64,000 bases of DNA from Microlunatus lacustris (GTDB taxonomy: Bacteria > Actinomycetota > Actinomycetes > Propionibacteriales > Propionibacteriaceae): assembly GCA_039527025.1 (NCBI GenBank), contig BAAAJN010000009.1, positions 112,355 to 176,354 on the forward strand. Reading direction: 5' to 3'. Below, in pieces: positions 57,144-64,000 of the stretch. The notes under the pieces are model-generated. The model ran no database searches. It saw only the letters and a program-made list of their open reading frames with translations, and was not told where the DNA came from. How positions within the stretch are numbered: the stretch's first letter is position 1; each line of letters starts with the position of its first letter. The position numbers and the translations under genes were made by a program.

Positions 57144-58633
57144 CTCGTCGTCTCCGCCATCAGCGCCTCCAGCGTCGCCCGGGCACCCCGCTCGTGCAGC
57201 GAGGTCAGCGTCTCCAGGTAGGGCTCGGTGAAGCGCGGTTCGTCCACCAGGTCACCGAACAGCTGCCGGTTGGCCACGAAGGCCAGCGGCTCGTCGACCT
57301 GCCGGCGCGCGATCGCCGTCAGCTCCTCGGCGAGCGGGTCGACCACCTGGATCGGCTCGCCCTGCTCGTCGACGGCCTCGGCGTAGCGCGCCCAGCTGGC
57401 CACCACCGCCGCGGCCAGCCGGGTGCTCCGGCCGGCCTCGAGGTTGGTCCGGACCACGGGCAGCAGCCACTTGGGGATCCGGTCGGAGCTCTCGGCGCAG
57501 AGCCGCGGCACCGTGTCGCGGACGGCGTCGTTGGAGAAGCGGGCGATCAGCTCGGCCTTGTACGCCTCGAGGTCCATCCCCGGGACGGGCGGCAGGGTCG
57601 GTGTGCCCTCCTGGTCCATGTAGGCCCGCAGGAAGCGGGCGAACAGCGGGTCCTGCGCCACCTCGTGTACCAGCCGGTAGCCCGCGAGGTGGCCGAAGTA
57701 GCACAGCGCCTGGTGGCTGGCGTTCAGCAGCCGCAGCTTCATCAGCTCGTACGGCTCGACGTTGGCCACCACCTGCACCCCGACCTCCTCCAGCGGTGGC
57801 CGGCCGAGGCTGAAGTGGTCCTCGAGCACCCACTGGGTGAAGGGTTCGCAGACCACCGGCCAGCCGTCGTCCAACCCGAAGCGCGCGGCGATCTGCACCT
57901 TGTCGTCCTCCGTGGTGGCCGGGGTGATCCGGTCCACCATCGAGTTGGGGAAGCTGACCTCCTCGCGCACCCAGCGCCCCAGCTCGGGGTCACGGAGCCC
58001 GGCGAAGGCGGCGAAGACCTGCTGCGCCATGTGCCCGTTGCCCGGGATGTTGTCGCAGCTCATCACGGTGAACGGGGTCAGCCCGCGCTCGCGCCGCCGG
58101 GCCAGCGCTTCGGTGACCAGCCCGAAGGTCGTCGCCGGCACGGCGCCGGGGGCGAGGTCGGCCTGCACGGCGGGGTTCTCGGCGTCGAACTCCCCGGTGA
58201 CGGGGGAGAAGTTGTAGCCCCCCTCGGTGACCGTCAGCGAGACGATGCGGGTGCTCGCGTCAGCCATCCTCTCCACCACCGCCTCCGGGTCGTCGGGGGC
58301 GTAGAGGTAGTCGACGATCGAGCCGACCACTCTCGGGGTCCAGCTGCCGTCCGGTGCCTTGAGCACCAGGGTGTAGAGGCAGTCCTGGGCGACCATGACG
58401 TCCCGCATCCGGGCGTCGGAGGCCATCACCCCGACGCCGCAGATGCCCCAGTCCAGCGCCTGGCCCTGCTCCATCAGCCGGTCCAGGTACATCGCCTGGT
58501 GCGCGCGGTGGAACCCGCCGACGCCGAAGTGCACGATCCCCGTCGTCACCGTCGACCGGTCGTAGCCAGGGACGGGCACCTCGAGCGCGCCCAGGTGGGC
58601 GGCGTCGAGGTGGGTCAGGGCACCAGCGGTCAT
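57140..58633 (-). CDS. Mannitol dehydrogenase family protein (mannitol 2-dehydrogenase-like)
   Basis: This 497-aa polyol dehydrogenase oxidises mannitol to fructose or a related uronate reaction. The family motifs are GVGGFHRAHQAMYLDRL (N-terminal NAD site), TVTEGGYNF, CDNIPGNGHMAQQV, PNSMVDRITPATT and the catalytic MKLRLLNASHQALCY with Lys, Asn and His. Length and the KLRLLNASH context fit mannitol 2-dehydrogenase rather than fructuronate or tagaturonate reductase, though these cannot be excluded. The ATG at 58633 has GAGGAG upstream; the longer frame starting at 58699 lacks one. Its stop overlaps DUF2243. Confidence 0.88.
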   Translation of the reverse strand: MTAGALTHLDAAHLGALEVPVPGYDRSTVTTGIVHFGVGGFHRAHQAMYLDRLMEQGQALDWGICGVGVMASDARMRDVMVAQDCLYTLVLKAPDGSWTPRVVGSIVDYLYAPDDPEAVVERMADASTRIVSLTVTEGGYNFSPVTGEFDAENPAVQADLAPGAVPATTFGLVTEALARRRERGLTPFTVMSCDNIPGNGHMAQQVFAAFAGLRDPELGRWVREEVSFPNSMVDRITPATTEDDKVQIAARFGLDDGWPVVCEPFTQWVLEDHFSLGRPPLEEVGVQVVANVEPYELMKLRLLNASHQALCYFGHLAGYRLVHEVAQDPLFARFLRAYMDQEGTPTLPPVPGMDLEAYKAELIARFSNDAVRDTVPRLCAESSDRIPKWLLPVVRTNLEAGRSTRLAAAVVASWARYAEAVDEQGEPIQVVDPLAEELTAIARRQVDEPLAFVANRQLFGDLVDEPRFTEPYLETLTSLHERGARATLEALMAETTR

Positions 58634-58769
58634 CGTCGACTCCTCGGTCAGGGCGGGCGTGAGCCATGTATAACGCAGGCGGGACCACAGCGCCGACACC
58701 GACGTGCGGCCCGGCAGGGCGGCGGTCGCGCTCGACCGGTCCGGGCGCCGTCGCTCCTAGGATGGGGTC

Positions 58770-59672
58770 GTGTCTGGAATCCCCGTCGGCAGTCCTCCGG
58801 TCCCGCCCGGCCGCCACGCGGCCCCGTCCGGGTGGTACGCAGACCCGCTGGACGCGGCCCAGGAGCGGTACTGGGACGGCTGGCAGTGGTCCCGCAACAC
58901 CCGGCCGCGCGAGGGGGCGGGGCCCGCGGCCCCGGTGGTGACCGGTCCCGCGCAGCCCGGGTACCCCCAAGGCCCGGCCGGACCCGCCGGGGGCCAGAGC
59001 CAGCCGCCGCAGGGGTACCCGCCGCAGGCGTACCCGGGGTACCCGCCCCCGGGGTACCCGGGGCACCCGCCGCAGGGCTACCCGGGCCAGCCGCCGCAGG
59101 GCTACCCGGGCCAGCCCGAGGCGGGCCGGCCCCGACAGGCGGCCTTCACCGCGGACGGCGTGCGGCTGGCCGGCTGGGGCTGGCGGGTGCTGGCCGGCGT
59201 CGTGGACGCGGTGGTCGTCACCGTGCTGGTCACGCTGGCCACCTTGCCGCTGCTGGTGCCGATGCTCGGGCGGATGTCGGTCTACTTCCGCGAGGTGGTC
59301 GCGGCCGCCGAACGCGGCCTGCCCCAGCCACCCCTGGACCCGCAGAGCCTGCTGTCGACCGGTGACCAGCTGCTGATCACCCTGGCCTCGGTGGCGATCA
59401 CCTTCGTCTACCACGCCGTGTTCCTGCGCTGGCGGGCCGCGACGCCCGGCAAGCTGCTCTGCGGCCTGCGGGTGGTCCCGGTGGACCGGGGCCAGGCCGA
59501 GGGCGGGCTCGACGGACGCCGCGCCGTCTCCCGGTCGCTGGTCTGGGCGGCGCCGGGTCTCAACACGCTGCTGGGGCTGTTCCAGCTGGTCGACGTGCTG
59601 TTCCCCCTGTGGCACCCGCGCCGCCAGGCGATCCACGACCTGGTGGCTCGGACGCAGGTCGTCCGTCCCTGA
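58770..59672 (+). CDS. RDD family membrane protein with DUF2510 and PGYP-repeat N-terminus
   Basis: This 300-aa protein starts with a DUF2510 domain (SGWYADPLDAAQERYWDGWQW) that is thought to sit near membranes. A ~70-residue Pro/Gly/Tyr-rich repeat (PQGYPGQP, PQAYPGYP and similar) follows, then the RDD domain with its conserved GWRVLAGVVDAVVV Arg/Asp and ATPGKLLCGLRVV. Two or three helices anchor the last part. RDD proteins have been linked to ion transport, without a firm assignment here. TAGGAT (58758-58763) is 6 nt from the GTG start, a leaderless layout. It is divergent from mannitol dehydrogenase. Confidence 0.88.
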   Translation: MSGIPVGSPPVPPGRHAAPSGWYADPLDAAQERYWDGWQWSRNTRPREGAGPAAPVVTGPAQPGYPQGPAGPAGGQSQPPQGYPPQAYPGYPPPGYPGHPPQGYPGQPPQGYPGQPEAGRPRQAAFTADGVRLAGWGWRVLAGVVDAVVVTVLVTLATLPLLVPMLGRMSVYFREVVAAAERGLPQPPLDPQSLLSTGDQLLITLASVAITFVYHAVFLRWRAATPGKLLCGLRVVPVDRGQAEGGLDGRRAVSRSLVWAAPGLNTLLGLFQLVDVLFPLWHPRRQAIHDLVARTQVVRP

Positions 59673-59828
59673 CCGGGGCCGCCGACCTACAACGTTTCCA
59701 CCGCCCCTCTCCATCCGGTACGTCGCGCTGTCCCCGCGTGGCTATATTGAGCGCAGGTCGGGGCGCCTGGGTGTGCTCGTCGTCGCCGTCCGTCGTCAGC
59801 AATCCTGTCCGTCCGACCAAGGGTGCCC

Positions 59829-61691
59829 GTGCGTCGATCGAGCCTCGTGCTGCGTCCGGCCTGCCTGGCCGCGCTCGCCACGCTCGCCTGCGCCCCCACC
59901 CTGGCCGGTGATCCGGCCCGGGCGGACACCACCGACGGCACGCTGAGCGTCACGGTGGCCCTCGACCGCAACGGCGACGGCAGCTACGACCCCGGGGCCG
60001 ACGGCCGGCAGCCCGGCATCCTGGTCACCGTGGCCGACGCCGGAGGCGGCACGGTCAGCGGCACCACCGACGGGGACGGCCGCTTCGTCGTGGAGCCGAG
60101 CGCGCAGCTCACCGGAGGCCGCTACTTCGTCACCGCTCAGGTGCCCGAGGACCTCGCCGTCATCCCGTCGGTGCCCAGTGACTCGTTCGCCCCGTTCAGC
60201 TCGACGGTGGACGTCAGTGCCGGCAGCCAGGCGGTGACGCTCGGCGTCGTCGCCGCGCCGCCCGCCGCCCCGCCGGCGGCGACGCAGCCCAGCCGCACGG
60301 CAGACCCGGCGCCAGCCCTGGCGCCGGCTCCGGCTCCGGCAGCGGAGGCGGAGAAGGCTCCCCGCTTCGCCGTGGGCGACCGGGTGTGGGCCGACACCGA
60401 CGGGGACGGGCGCCAGGGTGAGGACGAGCACGGGCGCGTCGGCGTCCGCGTGCAGCTGCTCGGCGACGGCGGCCGGGTGCTCGACTCCACCACCAGCGAC
60501 GGCAACGGCCGCTACCTGTTCGACGACCTGCCGGCCGGCTCCTACGCCGTCCGCTTCGCCGGGCTGAGTTCCGGCTCCAAGTTCAGCCCAGCCGGTGCGG
60601 GCGGCGGTGCCGACGGGAACTCCGACCCGGACTACACCGGTGTCACCCCGTCCTTCACCCTCGACCGCGGGGAGCGCGGCGTGCGCGCGGCCGAGCCCCG
60701 GGACGGCATCCGGGCCGACTACGTGAACCCGACGGTGGACGCCGGGGTGGCCCCGCTGCGCTTCGGCATCGCCTCGGTCGTCTGGCAGGACCTCGACGCC
60801 GACGGGCTGCTGGACCCGGCCGAGCCCGCCGGCCGCGCCGAGGTGCAGCTGCTCCGGGGGAGCGACGTCGTGGCCCGCACGAAGACCGACGAGCAGGGGC
60901 GCTACCGGTTCTCCGGGCTGTCGGCGGGCTCCTACCGGGTCCGCTTCACCGAGCTGGGCGCGCACCAGGTGCTGACCCGGCCCCGGGTCGGCAGCACCGC
61001 AGCGGTGCACTCCGCCCCGGATCCCGCGAGCGGGAGCTCCGAGCCCTTCCGGCTGGCCCAGGGGACGGCGGGCATGCTGCCGGGCGCCGAGTTCGGCGAC
61101 GGTGACGCCGACTTCGTGCTGACCGCGGTCAACGCGGGCACCGTGGGCAGCTACCGCATCACCAACCGGGTCTGGCGCGACGAGGACGGCGACGGGCTGC
61201 TGGGCCCCGGCGAGCCCGGCGTCCCCGGGGTCGTGGTGGAGCTGCTGGACGCCGCCGGGGACGTGGTGGCGACCACCCGGACGGCCGCCGGGGGCCGGTT
61301 CAGCTTCGACCAGCTGCCCGAGGGGCAGTACCAGCTGCGGTTCCCGGCCCTGCCCCCCGGCCTGCACTTCACCACCCCCCGCGTGGGGGGCGACCCCTCC
61401 GCCGACTCCGACGTGTACGGCAACGCCCTGACCGGACCGATCACCGTGGGCGCGGCCCACCCCGTCGAGACCCAGGTCGCCGCCGGCCTCACCACCGCGA
61501 CCGTCGCCACGAGCGCGCTCGCGTCGCCGCTCACGCCGACCGACGCGCCTCCCCCCACTCCGGTGGCCGGCCCGGCGTCGGTCCTGGCCGGCGGCGGAGG
61601 CGGCTCGCAGCTGGCGGTGGGCGCCGTGGGCCTGCTGGTCGCGGCCGCCGGCGCGGGCTTCGTGGTGCACGGCCGGCTCCGCCGCCGCTGA
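59829..61691 (+). CDS. SdrD B-like repeat surface protein, membrane-anchored
   Basis: This 620-aa secreted protein has an N-terminal signal peptide (about 35 residues, ending APTLAGDPARA) and four B-type beta-sandwich repeats. Each repeat opens with a calcium-type loop: DRNGDGSYD near residue 45, DTDGDGRQGEDE near 190, DLDADGLLDPAE near 320 and DEDGDGLLGPGE near 450. Pro/Ala-rich linkers separate them. The C-terminus is a glycine run, a hydrophobic helix and RLRRR, with no LPXTG, so anchoring is by the membrane and not by standard sortase. The GTG at 59829 has AAGGG 5 nt upstream; a GTG at 59823 is also in frame. A TATATT box lies at 59743-59748. Confidence 0.82.
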   Translation: MRRSSLVLRPACLAALATLACAPTLAGDPARADTTDGTLSVTVALDRNGDGSYDPGADGRQPGILVTVADAGGGTVSGTTDGDGRFVVEPSAQLTGGRYFVTAQVPEDLAVIPSVPSDSFAPFSSTVDVSAGSQAVTLGVVAAPPAAPPAATQPSRTADPAPALAPAPAPAAEAEKAPRFAVGDRVWADTDGDGRQGEDEHGRVGVRVQLLGDGGRVLDSTTSDGNGRYLFDDLPAGSYAVRFAGLSSGSKFSPAGAGGGADGNSDPDYTGVTPSFTLDRGERGVRAAEPRDGIRADYVNPTVDAGVAPLRFGIASVVWQDLDADGLLDPAEPAGRAEVQLLRGSDVVARTKTDEQGRYRFSGLSAGSYRVRFTELGAHQVLTRPRVGSTAAVHSAPDPASGSSEPFRLAQGTAGMLPGAEFGDGDADFVLTAVNAGTVGSYRITNRVWRDEDGDGLLGPGEPGVPGVVVELLDAAGDVVATTRTAAGGRFSFDQLPEGQYQLRFPALPPGLHFTTPRVGGDPSADSDVYGNALTGPITVGAAHPVETQVAAGLTTATVATSALASPLTPTDAPPPTPVAGPASVLAGGGGGSQLAVGAVGLLVAAAGAGFVVHGRLRRR

Positions 61692-61694
61692 CCC

Positions 61695-62492
61695 TCACCC
61701 AGCGACGAGCGCGCCCAGCGCGACGAGGTCGGCCAGGGTCGGCCCCAGGTCGCCGCCCACCCTGCGGAGCCGTCGCCGCACCCGGGACGCCGTCGCGTCG
61801 TCCCAGTGGGCCAGGCCGGCGCGGACCCGGTTCGCGTCGACCTCCTGCAGCAGCGTCGCGGCCTCGGCCGGCTCCGCCCCGTCGACCAGCGCCTCGACGA
61901 GCATGGCCAGCGCCAGCACGGTGAGCCCCGGCCGCTGCTGGCCCGTCGGGAGGACGACGGCGAAGGGCAGGTCGGCCTCGACCAGGACCGACAGCCGCTC
62001 GGCGAGCGCCTCGGCGTCCAGCTCCGGCGGCACGGTCACCCGGGCCAGCAGCCCCACGGCCTCGACGGCCTCCACGGCCCGCACCCAGCCCGGCACGGCC
62101 GGCAGCTCGACGAAGACCTCGACGTCGGTCAGCGCCCCCGCGGCGGCGGCGATCCGGCCGACGCCGCCGGTCAGGTCGTCGAGCTCCCGCAACGTCGTCT
62201 CCACCGCCTCGACGGCCAGTCCGGAGGCGGAGCGCCCCGCCAGCGCGGCCACCCCGCCTGCGCCGCCTGCCACCTCGACGGTGACCGGCCAGGGCTCGGC
62301 GTCCGGCAGCGCGCTGCGCGCCCGACCGGCGGCGACCAGCGAGGTCTCGGGCACCACCAGCCGGCCGACGACGCCGCGGTGGTCCCCGGACCGGTGCTCG
62401 GCGTGCCGGGCGACCGCCGTGGCGAGGTCGGTGCCGGCACCCGGCCGGTCGTCCAGCAGGTGCTGCAGCAGCGTTGTGGAGGCGGGGTCCAT
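61695..62492 (-). CDS. Hypothetical cytoplasmic protein, unknown function
   Basis: This 265-aa protein is Ala/Leu/Val/Glu-rich with an alpha/beta pattern, including DVEVFVELPAVPGWVRAVEAVEAVGLLARVTVPPE in the middle and an all-helical C-terminus (AEAATLLQEVDANRVRAGLAHWDD). No membrane segment, signal or motif is recognised. TAGTCT (62499-62504) is exactly 6 nt from the ATG at 62492, the leaderless pattern of other window genes, which supports it as real. It converges on the surface-protein gene with a 3-bp gap. Confidence 0.65.
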   Translation of the reverse strand: MDPASTTLLQHLLDDRPGAGTDLATAVARHAEHRSGDHRGVVGRLVVPETSLVAAGRARSALPDAEPWPVTVEVAGGAGGVAALAGRSASGLAVEAVETTLRELDDLTGGVGRIAAAAGALTDVEVFVELPAVPGWVRAVEAVEAVGLLARVTVPPELDAEALAERLSVLVEADLPFAVVLPTGQQRPGLTVLALAMLVEALVDGAEPAEAATLLQEVDANRVRAGLAHWDDATASRVRRRLRRVGGDLGPTLADLVALGALVAG

Positions 62493-62546
62493 CTCGGCAG
62501 ACTAGAGCCGGGCCGGCGGCCGGCCCTCGGGCGGGGAGGTGACGGG

Positions 62547-62936
62547 GTGGGCGTGTCCTACGACGCGACGCAGGCCGAGACGGCTCTGCGCCTGCTCCGC
62601 GAGCTCTGCCTGGCGCTGCCACGGGTGACCGAGCGGCCGAGCCACGGCGGCCCGGCCTTCTTCGCCGACCCGCGCTGCTTCGCGATGTTCCTGGACGACC
62701 ACCACGGCGACGGCCGACTGGCCCTGTGGTGCGCCGCCCCTGAGGGCGTGCAGGCCGAGCTGGTGCAGCTGGAGCCCGAGCGTTTCTTCCGGCCGCCCTA
62801 CGTGGGGCACCGAGGATGGCTGGGAGTCCGGCTGGACACGGTGGACCGCGACGAGCTGGCCGCGGTGCTGCTCGACGCCTACCGCTGCACGGCCTCGGCC
62901 CGCGCCCGGCGCGAGCTGGACGCCGCCGCCGGTTGA
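62547..62936 (+). CDS. MmcQ/YjbR family protein
   Basis: This 129-aa protein fits the MmcQ/YjbR (CyaY-like DNA-binding) family: LALPRVTERPSHGGPAFFADP near the N-terminus, FLDDHHGDGRLALWCAAP in the middle, and RFFRPPYVGHRGWLGVRLD. The fold has been proposed to bind DNA, but its role is unknown. GGGGAGG at 62532-62538 sits 8 nt before the GTG at 62547; a GTG at 62553 is an alternative. It is convergent with the SDR gene, 7 bp apart. Confidence 0.82.
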   Translation: MGVSYDATQAETALRLLRELCLALPRVTERPSHGGPAFFADPRCFAMFLDDHHGDGRLALWCAAPEGVQAELVQLEPERFFRPPYVGHRGWLGVRLDTVDRDELAAVLLDAYRCTASARARRELDAAAG

Positions 62937-62943
62937 GCCTGGC

Positions 62944-63828
62944 TCAGGGCTGCCGCACCGGGTAGCGGACCCCGGTCAGCTCCTCCGACGCGTCCCAGAG
63001 CAGGTCGGCGAGCACGGAGTCGCTGGCGGCGGCGCTGCGGCCCACCAGCGTCGGGTGACCGCGCATCTCCGACAGCCGGTCGGGACCGACGTAGCTCCCG
63101 CCGGGCAGGTCGACGACGGCGGCGTGCAGGGTGGGCAGCGCGCCCTGGGCGTCGGACTGGGCGAGCAGCCGGTTCGCCACGCCCATCAGCGCGTTGCGGA
63201 CCGGGCCCTGGTTGCCCTGCAGGTTGGTCGCCGCGTAGCCCGGGTGCGCGGCGAGCGACCGCACCGGGGAGCCGTCGGCCCCCAGCCGTCGCTGCAGCTC
63301 CAGGGTGAACAGCAGGTTGGCCAGCTTCGACTGCCCGTAGGCGCCGTACGGGCTGTACCGGCGGCGCTCCCAGTTGAGGTCGTCCAGCACGATCTCGCCG
63401 CGACGGTGCAGGCCGGAGGAGACGGTGACCACCCGGTCGGTGACCGCCGGCAGCAGGAGGTTGGTCAGCGCGAAGTGGCCGAGGTGGTTGGTGCCGAACT
63501 GCATCTCGAAGCCGTCCGCGGTCCGCCGCTGCGGGACGGCCATCAGGCCCGCGTTGTTCACGAGCACGTCCAGCGGGCCTGCCCAGGCGTCGGCGAACCG
63601 GCGCACCGAGGCGAGGTCGGCCAGGTCGAGGTGCCGGACCTCCACGTCACCGGTCATCGTCGCCGCGGCCTGCTCGCCGCGGGCCTGGTCCCGGACGGCC
63701 AGCACCACCCGGGCGCCGACGGCGGCCAGCGCGCTCGCCGTCTGCCGGCCGAGGCCGCTGTTCGCGCCGGTGACCACGAACGTGCGGCCGGTCTGGTCGG
63801 GGAGGTCGTCGGTCGTCCAGCGGCTCAT
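62944..63828 (-). CDS. Short-chain dehydrogenase/reductase (retinol dehydrogenase-like)
   Basis: This 294-aa SDR enzyme has the cofactor loop TGANSGLG near residue 20, VNNAGLMAVP with the NNAG motif, the catalytic Ser in VVTVSSGLH, and YGAYGQSKLANLLF giving Tyr-x3-Lys. It belongs to the branch that includes retinol dehydrogenases and light-dependent protochlorophyllide reductase relatives. The substrate is unknown. TACAGT (63835-63840) is 6 nt from the ATG, predicting a leaderless mRNA. It is the last complete gene of the window. Confidence 0.9.
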   Translation of the reverse strand: MSRWTTDDLPDQTGRTFVVTGANSGLGRQTASALAAVGARVVLAVRDQARGEQAAATMTGDVEVRHLDLADLASVRRFADAWAGPLDVLVNNAGLMAVPQRRTADGFEMQFGTNHLGHFALTNLLLPAVTDRVVTVSSGLHRRGEIVLDDLNWERRRYSPYGAYGQSKLANLLFTLELQRRLGADGSPVRSLAAHPGYAATNLQGNQGPVRNALMGVANRLLAQSDAQGALPTLHAAVVDLPGGSYVGPDRLSEMRGHPTLVGRSAAASDSVLADLLWDASEELTGVRYPVRQP

Positions 63829-63895
63829 GGCGCCACTGTAGGTCGCCCCTCCCGCGCCCAGCCGTCCCCGCGGCTGCGCCCGTCGAAGGCCCTAG

Positions 63896-64000
63896 CTGTA
63901 CTCGGCCATGACGTTGGTTGCGGCGGGTCTGGGTTGAGAGTGGGAGAACCTCCGGTTGGGTGTGGCTTGTCTAGGGCCCACAGCGACCGGAGGTTCTCGT
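63896..64000 (+). mobile_element. Probable 5' end of an IS481-type insertion sequence
   Basis: From 63896 the sequence begins TGTACTCGGCCATGACGTTG, a plausible terminal repeat next to a CTAG that could be target. Further in, GAGAACCTCCGGT (63944-63956) is repeated in perfect inversion at 63986-63998, immediately before GT at 63999-64000, which would be a GTG start for a transposase lying beyond the window. The leader is like those I recall ahead of actinobacterial IS481-family transposases. The boundary at 63896 is uncertain and the transposase itself is not visible. Confidence 0.5.

Noticed and set aside
57140..58633. Fructuronate or tagaturonate reductase
   Set aside because: The same family motifs occur, but no uronate pathway genes are near and the overall blocks fit mannitol 2-dehydrogenase better; not excluded.
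1..64000. tRNA, rRNA or replication origin
   Set aside because: I looked for tRNA-like clover arms, rRNA blocks and DnaA-box clusters while reading and saw none; a covariance-model search would be decisive.

Overview
The window is a very GC-rich chromosomal segment. Codon third positions are almost all G or C, GTG starts are common, and short genes often overlap by 4 nt. A WhiB2-type regulator, F420 genes, LytR-CpsA-Psr (LCP) proteins and DUF3039, DUF3499 and DUF5719 proteins point to an actinomycete. The mix fits the Geodermatophilaceae (Blastococcus, Geodermatophilus, Modestobacter) best, but the species cannot be fixed from sequence alone. No rRNA, tRNA, CRISPR array or prophage is visible. 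The only sign of a mobile element is the probable start of an IS481-type element at the right edge.

Layout. (1) 1-7553: a cut-off GH2 beta-mannosidase, a divergent membrane GT2 glycosyltransferase behind an unusual 33-bp tandem-repeat leader, a lipoprotein, a small stress-type protein, release factor 3, a 56-aa basic protein and a GAF-like membrane protein. (2) 7683-11672: two head-to-head LCP cell-wall ligases and a GT2 glycosyltransferase. (3) 11728-24439: a complete myo-inositol catabolic island. It holds a malonate-semialdehyde-decarboxylase-like tautomerase, iolC, a Cgl0159-type aldolase, iolB, iolD, iolE, iolG, iolH and iolA. Facing these are a second Gfo/Idh/MocA dehydrogenase, a universal stress protein and a sugar-porter transporter. 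Three copies of one inverted-repeat operator sit at the promoters. (4) 24538-41230: a housekeeping envelope locus (TIGR03089 protein, manC, DUF3105, cofE, fbiA, whiB2, large GT2, DUF5719, metallopeptidase-like, DUF3499, phosphomannomutase, Trm112, SIS protein, ahcY) whose order resembles Mycobacterium Rv3255c-Rv3268 and Streptomyces SCO3023-SCO3034. The inositol island separates the LCP part of this locus from TIGR03089/manC. (5) 41316-48111: a translationally coupled trio of transglutaminase-like/DUF2126, circularly permuted ATP-grasp fused to alpha-E, and a second transglutaminase-like protein, which is a little-characterised amidoligase-type system. (6) 48247-53291: DUF3039, an MFS exporter, an SF2 helicase and UDP-glucose dehydrogenase. 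(7) 53429-55804: small stress proteins, two of them behind SigB/SigF-type promoters. (8) 55895-63828: ctaG, DUF2243, mannitol dehydrogenase, RDD protein, an SdrD-type surface protein, a hypothetical protein, MmcQ/YjbR and an SDR enzyme.

How the genes work together. Inositol imported by the transporter is oxidised by IolG, dehydrated by IolE, hydrolysed by IolD, isomerised by IolB, phosphorylated by IolC and split by the aldolase. The malonate semialdehyde formed can go to acetyl-CoA through IolA or, by inference, to acetaldehyde through the tautomerase. ManB (phosphomannomutase) and ManC supply GDP-mannose to the envelope glycosyltransferases around them. CofE and FbiA build F420.

A recurring regulatory feature is a TANNNT -10 hexamer exactly 6-8 nt before the start codon in about 14 genes, which predicts widespread leaderless transcription. 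No stretch of more than 300 bases lacks a gene.
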